A stretch of 64,000 nucleotides of DNA from Suillus spraguei. Taxonomy: Eukaryota > Basidiomycota > Agaricomycetes > Boletales > Suillaceae. This document shows, piece after piece, positions 29,620 to 41,196 of this stretch. The translations under genes were made by a program, and so were the position numbers. Where the stretch lies: the NCBI GenBank assembly GCA_016800925.1, contig JABCPU010000330.1, positions 1 through 64,000 on the forward strand, read 5' to 3'. The notes beneath the pieces were generated by a model that was not told the DNA's origin, ran no database searches, and saw nothing but the letters and a program-made list of their open reading frames with translations. How positions within the stretch are numbered: position 1 is the first letter of the stretch; every line of letters begins with the position of its first letter.

Positions 29620-30540
29620 GAAAAAATGCAGACAACATTGAAACGTTGCAGACTATGTCGCAGTATTATAGTGAGATAGGTCAGGGACGTACTAGCTCGC
29701 GAATGGCAATCGAGCCAGACCCTGAGACATGCTGCGAAGCTCTCAACCATCGGAGGCGAATGGCTGGATGCTTATTTACTAATCGAGCCAGAATCCTGCG
29801 GGCTGAGGGCTTGAAGTACGGCGCGAAGCTCAGAACGTAGGCCTCGCGATTGTCAAAAGAAGCAGAATTCTTCTGGAAAGATTCCAGAGTCTGAACTCTG
29901 CTTACGGGAACCTTCCAGGGGCCTATATATAAATATATGATTCAATGAAATCATCGAACGCTTGTATGATGGCCTGGTACCATGATGAGCTGCAAAAGGT
30001 TTGTGTAATACGAAAGTTTGAAAACGATTTATGAGAGGCATACCAGAGTTCAACTTGATCATTCGATGGGTCTTTGCAGCGAGTCCGAGGCAGGATGTAC
30101 CATTACGCCGGAGCGAGTATTGTAAGTCTGTAACTAGCACTAGTAACTGCACTTCCGAGGCACGATGCATGAATTATGACATACGTCTTTGAGGGTGATG
30201 TGGTATAAGCCAGGCTGGTCCCGAGCTTATGGAAGACTCATGATGGGGGTAACTGCCTATTGCCACAGTGCCGTGTATAATGCCGCGCCAACTATCCACG
30301 ATGCAGCATTTTATGTAATTATTGCATCTCGACCTATTGGCAACTTGAAGAATCCCTCCAAAAAGACAAATCGTGTCATTCACCAAATGCATCATGCATC
30401 GTAGCGCCACACTTCGTAAGCTTCCGATGGAAAACACATTTAATTGGCTGACTATGCTACAGAATATAAGCTGACCAGAAATGCACAAGTACTACAGACA
30501 TAATGGGACTGCGAAGCTCGAGGGGTTGATTACAAGAATA
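29620..30540. other. No supported gene
   Basis: Several frames of about 100 codons are open on both strands, but none shows a recognisable motif, plausible introns or a consistent extension. TATATATAAATATATG near 29924 could be a TATA-like element. No TIR or tandem repeat was seen. Confidence 0.35.
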
Positions 30541-30558
30541 TTAATTATGACGAATCCT

Positions 30559-31790
30559 TCACAACCACGACTGCGATCGCTTCCATAATGATTCCGTTGG
30601 TTCAGATGTGCAAAAAGCATGCGTGATCTTCACCCACTCCTCATGTCTCTTTCTGTAAGAAGCAAGATGGCTGAGTTGCACAGGCGTGGGATGGTGGGCA
30701 TGGAGAATAAACATGTAGTCTGACATGTCGCTCTGTTGGACCACTGAAAAGGCATTTTCTCCGCTTCTGATAAATGTGGAGATATCGACACAATTGTCTG
30801 AAGTAACCTGTCAAATGGTCATTCCGGCTTCAGTGTAGTTTGCAAGTACACTATGCGATGACACTCACAAAAATAGGTGGAGCTAGTGGAATGATAAAAT
30901 CCCTCCCATCCCGCTTTGTCTGCAATGAAAGGTCTCCAGATATGGGCCACGAACATTGCGAATGCATCGTAAGTTGCTCAAATGGAATCGCTTGATCATC
31001 TTCTGGTGGATTGGGCAAAAGACTGGGGAGATGATAGCAAGCGAACGATACACAAACACTTTGTTCCAAATCTCTGTAAACTGCTGAATAAGTAGATAAA
31101 GGCGAGAAAATGACACATACGTTGGTGATGATTTACGCTTAGCCCACCAAACAATTTGGAGATAGAGTGTATGATCGAGATTGTAAGTATGGTTGATTGT
31201 CCCGCGAGGTGACTCGAGTCCTTGCCGAAACATCATCACGGCCATCTCCCCTCCAAATCTCGCACAGGCAGCTTGCAAAGGGATATTATCTACTGGAGGC
31301 AACAAGATTTCGTCTCCATGGTTTCCTGCACCTGCATCTGAGGATATTGCAGGTGGCTGACTTGGGGTTAGGGAATCCGTATTTGTTTCTGGCGGCATCG
31401 TGAGCTTGGGGACAATCTCCTGGTGTATCCAAGAGAAGTGTTTCTGAACCTTGAGGCACATGTTGCCTTTGAGAGTCTTTCATAACAACATCAACCATAG
31501 TGGGTATGATTTCCTCTTGGTTGACTTCTTTAGCATCTGTAGGCACGGAAATATCAGTAAAAGATGAGGTACTCGGCAGATCAATGGCATTCGCAGGAGT
31601 TGCAGGCTCGTTTACTGTAGTCGGTTCAGTAGATGCTGGTCGTAGAGGTATCCTTCCTGGCATGCGAGATGGCCGTATTTTCTCTGCAGGCGGTTCTGTC
31701 ACATCGTTTGAAACATTAGGCGCACTGGGTGGCCTGAGAGCAGCAGGACTTAAAGGCTTTGAGTCAGGAGAAGCTGCAGGCTGATGATGC
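30559..31790 (-). CDS. Conserved agaricomycete hypothetical protein, three or more exons
   Basis: The protein starts with a Pro/Ser/Thr-rich low-complexity region ('PPSAPNVSNDVTEPPAEK'), followed by a folded part read from a second frame: 'LQAACARFGGEMAVMMFRQG', 'TINHTYNLDHTLYLQIVWWA', then after a short intron 'LEQSVCVSFACYHLPSLLP', 'GRDFIIPLAPPIF' and, in a last exon (30778-30559), 'DNCVDISTFIRSGENAF' and 'YMFILHAHHPTPVQL'. This layout is familiar from hypothetical proteins of mushroom-forming fungi; I cannot name a function. A frame change near 31300-31370 requires either a splice or a frameshift. Confidence 0.55.
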
Positions 31791-31944
31791 ACCTTAAACC
31801 ATTTGAGGTCATGGTGTTTAGGTGCTCAGATAGTGAAGATGTCAGTCACGCTGCGTCATCAACAATCATAGCCACTCCACAGTCTAAAAAATGAAATCAA
31901 CCTTAACTCGGATGAGACAAAATGACAGGACGTACAGCAGGGGG

Positions 31945-34757
31945 CTTCGAAGATATATCATAAGTGACACGATTGATCCCACTTACTTCGTTAGACGATA
32001 TCTGACGCAAGACTTCGGGAGGGAACGCATACCTTGAAAATCAAGTTAGCATCGAACAGGACTGAAAAGTAAGACAAAACATACCAATCGGCGGTCATGA
32101 AGTCTTCCGACGTCACCGCCCTCAGAGCAATTACCTGTGAAATATGTTAAGGCAGTAAAAGAGTGTGTGTCGTCCTCCAAACCTGCTCGTATGTGCGCTT
32201 GTCACCCATCACGCCTAGAGCTTTCACCGGAAGCAAGATGGCCATGGCCTGGCTAATTTGATTGTAGAGGTTCGCCTTGCAGATCTCCTCGATATAAATA
32301 TGATCTGCTTGTTTGTTAAGACTGTACTCAAGGGTAGAGAGATCCGAAGGGCTTTGGCCTCAGTTCGTACACTGTGCCCCTTTCTCGAGCAATGCCCCTT
32401 ATTTCAGGGAGGAGTTATTCGTCCGAAGACCCGGGAGGAGTTGCGTGACGGATCCGGGTGTCCGAAGGTGTCGGATATGATACGTCCGAAGGTTATTTGG
32501 AACGTAAGGAGAGGACAGAGATTAAGGCTAGTTTCGGAATGAGTTCCTAACTAGAAACTAACGGAGATGGACTATCCGAAGATAGAGTCGGAGGTATAGA
32601 CTATAGGAATCAATCCTAAGTCTCAGAAGGTGACTTAAAGCGGAGAGTGGCTTAAGTCCGGAGAAGGCAGAATGAGTAGAATCTAAGATGATATTCGAAC
32701 TAAGGTTCTACGGAGATCTACAAGTGGTTTATATACTGTAAGTATCTAAGACGGATAATCAGCAAGTCCGGGACCGAGGGCTATGTACGAAGCGTAGCGG
32801 AAGTCTATTAGTTAATGCACAGCGGATCAGTAAGCATGAATCGGAAATGAACACAGGAAACGGATCAGTAACACAGGACGGAAATATAAACAGCCGGAGT
32901 ACCGGTAGCAGGAGAAATGACGAAAGGAGATAGACGCAGATGTACACAAGGGAGTTAAGGTGCGAGAAGTGAGTACATTCGGATGGGTGGTCTGGACAAG
33001 ATCTGTGGACCGGACGGATATGGAAACGATCGGATCTGGACGGATATGGTTGGATCTGAGATTAGAAGTATGGTATATGACATTGTTGCAGGATCTTCAC
33101 TTGTTCACGTGTGATGGGACCCAAAATTTGAATGGCCAGACCAGGACCTGGGAAAGGATGACGTTGACCCAGAGGTGCTGGTATCGACAGGAGTCTCCCA
33201 AGTGCACAGACTTCATCTACGTAGAACGGTCAGTGTAATCAATGATATGGGATTCCACCATTCGAACCTTTGAAGAGCTCGCATAGGGGTTCAATTAACT
33301 TCAACTTCATGTCCTTGAGAAGCCCACCGACATTGTGATGTGTCTTTATGGTTGCACTAGGGCCCTTAAAGCTGATGCTCTCAATGACATCTGGGTATAG
33401 CGTTCCTTGCAACAGCCATTCAATCTTCCCCTTTGCCTCCGCTCCATTCTCTTCCTTCTCGGGAGCTTCCTCAATCTTCGACGCTTCTGTCTCAAAAACA
33501 TTGATGAATGTGTTCCCAATAATCTTACGTTTCTGCTCCAGATCTTCGACACCATGAAGTTGGGAGAGGAAGAGCTCAGAGGCATCCACCATGGTCAGGT
33601 TGACGCCAAGATCTTTATTCAGCATGTCGTTGAATTGTTGTGCTTCGTTCAGACGAAGCACGCCATTGTCCACCATGATTGCATGGAATCTGGTATGCGA
33701 GTAAGATACAAGTCACGAAAAGAACATAGGGGCGCACCTGTCGCCGATTGCTTCGTGCATTAACTTGGCTGCAACAGTGCTGTCGATGCCTCTGCTGACT
33801 GCGCCGATCACACGTCCTTTCAGGCCACATATCTCTCGGATGCGAACGATTTCCTTGCCAATAAATTCCTCCTGCAATCACTGTGAACATGACAATAAAC
33901 GTAGCACCATGATTACTTTACCATTGTCCAGTTTGGTCAGCATTGGCATATATTCAACACAAATAGACCAATGAGCTGCCTTCCCTGCGGTGAATGTGTC
34001 ACCTCTGGATGGAACTGAATGCCATAAATCGACTTGGAGTTATGTGCGATGGCGGCATAGGGAGCAGTGTTCGTCCATCAGATGACATGGAAGTCAGGAG
34101 GCATAACAGACAGTTGATCTCCGTGTGACATCCAGACCTTATCGCAAGTCAACTTGGCTTATGACAGACGAAACGAAAAACACACACTTGCATTTGATCG
34201 CTGAGTCTTCGAACAGGGCATCGATGGAGTTTCCAGATCCACTGGACCTCCTAATCTCAACCTCTGCAAGCCCGTATTAGCGATGATCCCATTTTGCTAC
34301 CTGTCCCTTATAATTACAGCAGAGCTCCTGGATCCTGCGTGAGTTAGTGTCCACCATGATGCTCGAGAAAACCAGACCTGGAGGCCATAACAGATACCAA
34401 GGATAGGAACACCCAGAGTGTAGATACCAGGGTCCGCGTGAGGTGCATCGTCATCGTACACAGAGTATGGAGATCCGGAAAGGATGATCCCTGGAATTTT
34501 GCATCAGAAACGCGTTTCCCACTGCATCACATGAGCGAACCTTTGGGTTTGAACTTGAGATCTGCTAGCTTCGATGTACACAGCATAAGCTCAGCATATA
34601 CGTTCAATTCACGACATCTTCTTGTTATGAGATGACTGTACTAAACCAACACTGATGATCAATATATGAGACGATGTGAGCTAGAACACAAATCCCAAAC
34701 CTGGGAACCAAAGTCAAGAATAAGGATGGTATCGAACTGATCGTGTATTTCGGCCAT
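31945..34757 (-). pseudogene. GUA1: GMP synthase, broken copy split by an LTR-like insertion
   Basis: GMP synthase converts XMP to GMP with glutamine. From ATG 34757 the exons give 'MAEIHDQFDTILILDFGSQ', '[10 protein letters not shown]', '[10 protein letters not shown]' (the GATase nucleophile cysteine), 'KVWMSHGDQLSVMPPDFHV' and 'YGIQFHPE' (catalytic His-Pro-Glu). The ATP-pyrophosphatase part gives '[19 protein letters not shown]' and '[14 protein letters not shown]', then '[17 protein letters not shown]' up to 'PLCELFK'. After the insertion (32310-33235) it resumes at '[19 protein letters not shown]' and ends at '[12 protein letters not shown]', with the final residues replaced. A stop and frame change follow 'PDFHV', and about 35-40 residues are missing at the insertion. 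Introns are kept. Confidence 0.88.
32310..33235 (-). mobile_element. LTR-like element, family L, second copy (inside GUA1)
   Basis: The reverse complement matches blocks of 170-1840, including ACAGTATATAAAC with TTGTAG, repeated CTTCGGA/TCCGGA motifs, and GGGGCACAGTGTACGAACTG near its 3' end. It includes a short form of the CATATCCG minisatellite (about 32995-33060). Boundaries with the GUA1 exons are approximate, and no target duplication was found, partly because some GUA1 sequence is deleted. Confidence 0.5.
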
Positions 34758-35059
34758 TTTGTATGATTGAGGACTCTCAAGGTGGACTTGACTGAAGAAG
34801 ACCGTCGAAATCTTTTGCTGATAAGTTTGATGATCTGAGTTTAATAAAAAATTAAGCACCCATGGGAAATCTTGCATCTCAACAGTGTCAACACTGATAT
34901 TAATGAAAACATTCCCTGAATAGTTTCCTTGAAATTTACTTCAAAATGGTAACTTGTGTAGAATACCATCACGAAAGTGGGAGTTTATAAAAGTAAATTC
35001 CCCTGCTCCTTGTAAAGCACTAGACAAGTGTTCACTTCACCGAGTATGACACGCTATCA

Positions 35060-35690
35060 ATGCATCGTGTGCACGTGCTCCTGGAAAGCAATAGAGGTCA
35101 TACAGGTTGCTGTGTCGGAGCCGACCACAAGCTTAGCGTGATATTCTTGAACATTAAAGATTCGGTGGGGTCCCAGCACAACCATCTGCATGATGTGCAA
35201 AACTGCGAGACACAGTGTGAGGACCTCAAACACGGTGCCGAGCATCCAAGTAATAGAACCCAGAAGTTGAACATCTTCCACATGAGCACTGATAGGTGTC
35301 AGAGAGAACGAGTTCTCCTGGTACTCATCAACAAGATGAATATTAACAATTATGTAGGCGTACCTCCTGAAGCACGCATCATTAACATTATGGTTGCCAC
35401 CGTCGAAAATGTTGACAGCCAGGAAAGTCTTTAAGTGACAATAAGAAATATCAGCATCTTTCTGGATTGTTGATACATGGCATGCAACCAAGTGATGATG
35501 ATGACTTGCGGTGAAGTCAATATCACCGAAATCTCGCGTATGACAATGACAATGGCATATATATATACCACCACTCAGTGTATCACAACCCACAAACGAA
35601 TTAACGCAAGGGCAGAGACTAGGACTCAAACTAAGGTTATCACAGAGAGAGAAGAGCAAGGACGTCTTGGATTGCTACAATTGTAGATAC
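35060..35690 (-). pseudogene. Agaricomycete 7-TM-type membrane protein (DUF6533-like), 3' fragment
   Basis: On the minus strand, exon-like pieces include 'EVLTLCLAVLHIMQMVVLGP' and 'VQEYHAKLVVGSDTATCMTS' followed by 'IAFQEHVHT', which match the C-terminal end of a large family of fungal hypothetical membrane proteins ('LGPRLILSVREYHA' type). Further upstream pieces are shorter and not joined cleanly. Only the last one or two membrane segments are present, so this is a fragment. Confidence 0.5.
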
Positions 35691-35699
35691 AAGAGGTTT

Positions 35700-36660
35700 G
35701 AACTAAAGAACTACTACAGCGAAACTAGCTAACTATATACACATATTGAAACTGAGATATAAACTGAGTTTGAAACTACTAGCCAATCATAAAATAGAAA
35801 CGAGAATCGTACGATGTGATAGTTGTGACATTGTTATGACATCATATTCTAGAAGGTTCTAAGATCACGTGATACTATCTTATCTGATCTTATCTTATCC
35901 GATAGCATCATAAAAGATCTCTTCATCTTCATCAGGAAGTTCGGTTATAGAAGCGGTTATAGGTATTTCGATGGAGTTTGTGTTTGTCTTAGCGCTGGGT
36001 TTAGATGCTTTAGGGAAATTTAGAAAAGAGTAATGATTTGTATTTGGAATTCATGACACAGTGCTTGGATCGCCAAAATGAGGTTAAAGGATGATCAATA
36101 ATGGTGGCTGGCCGTTCTTGCCTCGATCAACCAAAGGTAAAATCAATCCAGGGACTGAACATAAATCTTGGTCGTGAAACCAGACGGAAACTTGAATATA
36201 CCATAGAAGATGGAGGGCAAATTGTGTTGGGACTTGGCATGCCAAGGTCAGACTAAAAACAGGCCGTCAAAAAATGGGGAGAAAGCAAACAGATAACTCA
36301 CAAGTTCTACCCAGGTGCGAGCATATATCTTAATGACTATTATTTATGTTCTGAAGTGTCCTCCGCCAATCTGTTGCTTCATGAGCACATTCTCGCTCTC
36401 CGGTTCGGTTATGGAGCATTCGTATCATAAGGTTGCCACTGACAATGATGAGTGCAGGATCTTCAGTCTGCATATGCAACTACCGTATATGTCACACTTT
36501 CGTGACATAATGTGACCTCCGCCAAAAGTGTGACATCAAATTCCCTGCTAATTATACGAAGAAAAATTGATCTAGAGAGGTCTGTCTAGCATTAAGTATT
36601 TCTTCTCATTGTAGTTGAGCGCAACATTTACAAAATTGTGATGATAAGTTAAGTGAAAAC
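35700..36660. other. No supported gene
   Basis: This is AT-rich sequence. Tandem CTTATCTGAT-type repeats occur near 35878-35905. No coding motif or TIR was found. Confidence 0.4.
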
Positions 36661-36670
36661 TGTGTGATAG

Positions 36671-37162
36671 GCTCGCTCACCCCGGACAGCAAAATTAATT
36701 GTTCCCGGCCGTCCGGTGAGGAGCATTCATCTAAACGGAGGAAGTCTTATGGAGGATGATATTCTTCTGCTTGCCCACTCAACTGTCCCTGTAGTCATTC
36801 TGGAGATCATTACAAATGCACCTCCTGTGCCCTTCTTGGAAACACTGTACAAGCATGTACCTTGGTCTATTTGCGAGTGATGTCAACCAAGGACATTTTC
36901 ATTCCTCCCACTGTCGTAAGTTATCATGGCTTTTCACTTGTAGCGCTCAGGAACATTGATTTTTGTGATACAGGAATTTTATGAGCAGGTAGCCAGTGCT
37001 CTGACGTCTTTCACAGAACTCAACGCATTTGAACTTTTTGGGATGCACTGGGGAAAGAAAAATGACGGCACAAAGAGGGTTTGGCAACCAGCACCCCTTC
37101 AAACCAGGAACTATCCTGAGGGTGACCTGCTTTTTGACTCGGATATCTTCTTTGCATATTGA
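36671..37162 (+). pseudogene. Duplicate of the F-box gene 3' part
   Basis: The sequence matches 11226-11717 almost base for base, starting GCTCACCCCGGACAGC and ending at the same stop. It differs by scattered substitutions and a 4-bp deletion (TCAC) after CAAGCATGTACCT, which shifts the frame. The intron corresponding to 11472-11528 is still present, so the duplication was at DNA level. It lies immediately upstream of the RPN7 copy. Confidence 0.85.
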
Positions 37163-37216
37163 TCTGACTTAGACGCATACTTACTCAACCGTTACTCAAC
37201 ATTAAGAAGAAATTAT

Positions 37217-38975
37217 TCCGATATCAAATCTTAGCCTGCCACAGCATCTATTCACTCTTATCTCACCAACACTTGGGCGACTTCACAACAATGCAAGAAA
37301 ACAGTTGCTTGAAGGAATCAAGGCAGACGGTAAGTAATGAGGTTGTCTTAATGTTGTTGACTTGATCTTTGGTCTATGCAGAAATGTCACCGTATTATAA
37401 GTTAGTAACCTCTGCAGACGCTCTTACGTCTGATCCCGTGTTGCTCGAATTGATGGAGAAAGACAATGAAGAAGAGCTGAGGAAGCTAGACGAGAGACTG
37501 GCGGAGGCGGAGAAGCAAGAAGGGGAGTCTGAAATATCAGATGCTTTGAAAGCCGAATTGGTGACAAGGTGCGCCATCCCTATACTAAGTCATATGACTG
37601 AATAACGCTAAATGTCATTATGTAGGAAGGCACAGTCACAGCGCAAAAACTTGTGCTTGAGAAAATGCCTGGCCTTGCCTCGAGGGTAGATATTGCACTC
37701 ACTCTCATCCAACTGGGATTTTTCTTCAGCGACAATGGCCTCATCACTGAGAACCTTCTCAAGACAGAAAGGTGAGCTATCGCAGCGCTTTACTGTGATC
37801 TTGAATTAACACATCGTCCAGATTTATCGAGGAGGGTGGTGGCTGGGGTAGGCATAATCGTCTAAAGGTCTACCGTGGGCTCCACATGGCATCCATCTGC
37901 CAGCTTCATCAGGAATTCACACATTCTTGACGTGCCTTATGCGGACTTATTTACACTTAACTGCCTTGGTGAAATTGAATCTACTTGTCCAAAATTTCAA
38001 TGTGAATGAATTCAGAAAAAAAAGTTGAGATATATTAATATACATGTTTTATTGTATTTCGCACTCAAAAATATAAGATATGCCAGGTGAATGATGTGAG
38101 AGAGAGCAAACAAGTTTTGAGATAAGTGAGTTAAGCTGATTAAGCATGTTAAGGAATGTGTGAATTTCCTGATGTTAAGGCTAGCGGCGCACTTCTCCTC
38201 AATGCACTATCGACGTTCACTGCCACTGAACTCACAACGTACGATGGCTTTGTCGCTCTCACTATCATCGTAAATGCTCTCACCCTCAAACGAGTAGATC
38301 TCAAGAAACGGGTATGTTCGTTCTCCTGGGGTCTCCCACTGCTGACCTTATCTTCTGAGCTCATTACCGCACCGGAGGTTATCTCCATTTTGCCTGAAAT
38401 TCCGATCATTGGAGATCTCTTAAACCATCTTTACGACTGCCATTACGCAAAATTTTTCGTCGCCCTCGGTGCGTTTCTTCGCACCTACAATCCACTTTCG
38501 AAGCTCTTGTCTAGCCTCATTATACTTGTCTGACGTGATTGATCATAACTGACATGCTTTGTCCACGCCCACAGCGACCCTTGAGCAGACGTATCTCCTG
38601 CTCTCGCGACTCCTCTCGCCTCATACCTGCTACTATGTACGAGAAATTCGGATTTTGGTACAGCCAACTTCTGGAGTCCTACCGCAGCCTCACTCTTGAG
38701 AGTCTTAGCGGTGCATTCGGCGTCAGCATCGAGTTTGTTGACAGGTATGTACTATCTGCACCTGTATCTTGCTCGTCTCTGAGCGTATCTTCTAGTGAGC
38801 TTTCATGATTTATCGCCAATGGGCATTTGCATTGCACTATTGACAAAGTGCGCGGTATTGCAGAGACGACACGGCCATCACTCAAGAATGTACAGTACGA
38901 CAAGGTCATAAAGCAAGGCGATGTCTTGTTGAACTCAATACAAAGATTGAGTAAAGTGTTGTGCTGGTACTTTAC
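37217..38975 (+). pseudogene. RPN7: 26S proteasome subunit Rpn7, broken copy split by a MITE
   Basis: Rpn7 is a PCI-domain lid subunit of the 26S proteasome. Exons read 'LPQHLFTLISPTLGRL', 'ARKQLLEGIKAD', 'EMSPYYKLVTSADAL', 'TAQKLVLEKMPGLASRVDI', 'WGRHNRLKVYRGLHMASI', then beyond the MITE 'ALSTFTATELTTYDGFVALT', 'APEVISILPEIPIIGDLL', 'YSQLLESYRSLTLESLS' and '[11 protein letters not shown]' to 'QRLSKVL'. Introns at 37330-37381, 37569-37625, 37772-37821 and 38312-38359 are kept. Defects are a missing start region, part of an exon lost near 37568, MITE insertion at 37907-38176, a frame change near 38657 and TGA in place of the expected Arg codon near 38809. Confidence 0.9.
37907..38176. mobile_element. 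MITE-B copy 1, inside RPN7 exon
   Basis: The ends are inverted repeats CATCAGGAATTCACACATTC and (reversed) CATCAGGAAATTCACACATTC. The interior matches, in reverse complement, the copy at 57370-57645. Removing it and one TT restores the Rpn7 reading across 'ICQLKASGALLL', so the insertion point and a 2-bp duplication are supported directly. Confidence 0.88.
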
Positions 38976-39143
38976 GTCTTGTCCCTCCGTCTTTTCAAGT
39001 GTCGTATTTCGCTTTAAGTTGATACCTGAAGGATGCGCAGAAGTGGGCATGTCCACCATTTCTATCATCAACGTGGACCTTCATTTCAGACCGTGAGCAT
39101 GCCTTAGATCTTTGTATGTATGCCTATCATTTTATGGTGCTAG

Positions 39144-39575
39144 TCAGCGAGTAAAAGGCTGGAGAGTCATATTTGAATGCGTCAACCTCAGACTTAAGAT
39201 CAGAGCTCCACCGATCTGGAGTACATCCCCGAATGGAGTCTGAGGCATGTCGTTGGAGTCGTCTGTAGATCTAGCTAGAATGGAGGCAACTCTATCTTCC
39301 AGCTGCTGACTCGGTAGGAGTTGCGCCTGAGGCTTCGTCTTCTGGAAGAACTCGCTTAGCTCGTGCAAGTCCTGAACCAGGACTCCCGAGTCTTCATCCC
39401 GCAAACAGGGGCTCTTGGTGGGCATTCTTGCATAGTATCTTTGTATTTCCGTCATGGGTTGTTCTAGAGTTTCGTATTGACCTCTCTGTCCGGTGCACAG
39501 GCCTTGCTGCGGCAGTTGAAAGTAAATAGTTTCTTGCTCCGCCTCGGGATCGACATGAAACAAGAGCGCATGCAA
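39144..39575 (-). CDS. Hypothetical protein, 143 aa
   Basis: This is a glutamine-rich hydrophilic frame ('QETIYFQLPQQGL', 'DLHELSEFFQKTKPQAQLL') without signal or membrane segments. Composition looks coding, and the other frames here are short. No domain was recognised. It lies between the RPN7 and mor2 relics, so it may be another fragment. Confidence 0.35.
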   Translation of the reverse strand: MHALLFHVDPEAEQETIYFQLPQQGLCTGQRGQYETLEQPMTEIQRYYARMPTKSPCLRDEDSGVLVQDLHELSEFFQKTKPQAQLLPSQQLEDRVASILARSTDDSNDMPQTPFGDVLQIGGALILSLRLTHSNMTLQPFTR

Positions 39576-39779
39576 ACTTCACACTGATCAGAATGATATA
39601 ACTCGGCTGTCACTTTTAATCCTTCCTGCCTTATCGACAGATATTCCTTAGACTCACTCTGTCCTTAGCCTGCATGCATTGTTCTGGCCTAAGGCCCCAT
39701 TCACATTTTTGTTTGGTGGATTCTGACAGTTTTGGTTGATCTGTTCAGATTCTAGGCTGATATGTGCGCACCTCAAGGA

Positions 39780-40526
39780 TATACAATCTCATGTTTCTAA
39801 GACGACCCTCGCGAGATGTGAAGGTTCATTCCATTTCATAGATAGACTATTACGAATAGATCCTTTCGATCGCCTTTTCTCATTGTGGGTGATTGACCTC
39901 GGCCTGCGCCATCTTGAGGTCATATTAGCGTGTACCAGTACCAGCCAGCAAATAGGAAATACCTTTCCAATGGGGTGCAAGAGACGAGTCAACGTATGGC
40001 AAAAGCGATCTTGAACCAAAGACCATGCGCATTTGCGAAAGACTTGGCTAATAATTCCAGAAACTCGGCTCCCTCCTCAAATGCCTCTGGTGGCCATACC
40101 TAGCTGATACATGAACACAAAAATACAGAGGACAGGATCTCACTCTCAGTTGAACGTGACAGAGCCCTTTCACTAGATGCTTGTACTTCGTATCGAGGTC
40201 TTTCGCCACTTGACCCTTCGTTACAGGCTCGAGCTCGCAAAGAAAACGATCCGTGACACTCACAAAGCTGGCGGATAATTAATTTGGATAATGGTACAGT
40301 AATGACGCCATGCTCACCGAACGTTTGCTAAGTGTCCGAGCAGCGTAGCATACAGTTCAGCATTAAGCCGATGATTAGCTGACCATGCAAGGAGCTTCAA
40401 GTCCGGTCTCTTAAACTGCTTGAACATTGTTTCCTCCAGGTAAATCCCAGTGCGTCTTTGGACAAAACGGACAAGACGGCAATCAGAGCGCGACGCATGA
40501 TGTATATTGACGCCAGCGACTTTCAT
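39780..40526 (-). pseudogene. mor2: Cell-morphogenesis protein Mor2/furry (PAG1), fragment
   Basis: Furry-family scaffold proteins control polarised growth through NDR kinases. Exons read 'QFKRPDLKLLAWSANHRLNA', 'ELYATLLGHLANVR', then after an intron 'VSVTDRFLCELEPVTKGQVA' and 'KYKHLVKGL', and after a second intron 'PPEAFEEGAEFLELL' and 'SFANAHG'. A frame change then precedes 'LTRLLHPIGK', and stops follow. This represents a short N-terminal piece of a protein usually well over 2000 residues. The neighbouring TIR-A end at 40676 raises the possibility that this too is captured cargo. Confidence 0.78.
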
Positions 40527-40675
40527 TCAGTCAGCAAGGTAGACAGCTCTTGAACTCTCGCACCACGTGTCCATGAAGGTGATTGACTAGCATGATGCTT
40601 AAGTATGTCGGGGCTGACATTTTCATTATGACTGTGTCTCCAGCGCCTAATTGAGTCTATGACAGGTTTTGGATG

Positions 40676-40720
40676 TTTCTATGGTGTACGGTCGCCCCTG
40701 TAGTCGTCCTAGTATGACAT
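40676..40720 (-). repeat. TIR-A terminal repeat, right-end orientation
   Basis: CTATGGTGTACGGT is followed by CGCCCCTGTAGTCGTCCTAG and TATGACAT, matching the right end of the XRN1 element with a ~7-bp internal deletion. No partner left end was recognised within the preceding 8 kb. Confidence 0.75.
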
Positions 40721-41190
40721 ATATATAGCGCCGTGCGCGGCAATTCCTCTATCGACCAGAGCTGCACATTAGGGTGCCACATGTCGAAGAACTCCAGATC
40801 TCCCGGAAGAACATGTGTAAACTTTCTGATGATGAAGTGAATTTCACTCAACCTGCACAGACTGACATGCTTTGGGGCTCCTTATTGTCGAATTTCATGG
40901 AAGAGTACTAAACGACACCCTTTAGCCACAGCGTCCGCCGATCACAGTCACGGTCGAGATAAGTTCTTTTTTGTCAACTTAATAAATTTCGTACATGTAT
41001 GTTGTCCATCCGTCTCTTAAATTCTACCTTGGTACATTGTGATATCCTGCGTGGTTAACCTACTCAAAAAACTGTCAACATTAAGCATATTCCATGTCAA
41101 ATAAACTCGGTACCTCTAGGTAAGTTCCAGTCAGATTTCTATATTCTTGCGATGAGGTACTTAGCAACAGATAGCTATATATCCAGAGGT
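40721..41190. other. No supported gene
   Basis: A minus-strand frame (40851-40720) reads 'GDLEFFDMWHPNVQLW' and may be an exon fragment, but nothing confirms it. The rest is AT-rich. Confidence 0.3.
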
Positions 41191-41196
41191 ATACTA

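Noticed and set aside
31500..31784. Plus-strand frame of 94 residues
   Set aside because: It is the antisense of the Pro/Ser-rich exon of the minus-strand hypothetical gene.
33348..33763. Plus-strand frames opposite the GMP synthase exons
   Set aside because: The minus strand carries clear GMP synthase motifs; the plus frames are shadows.
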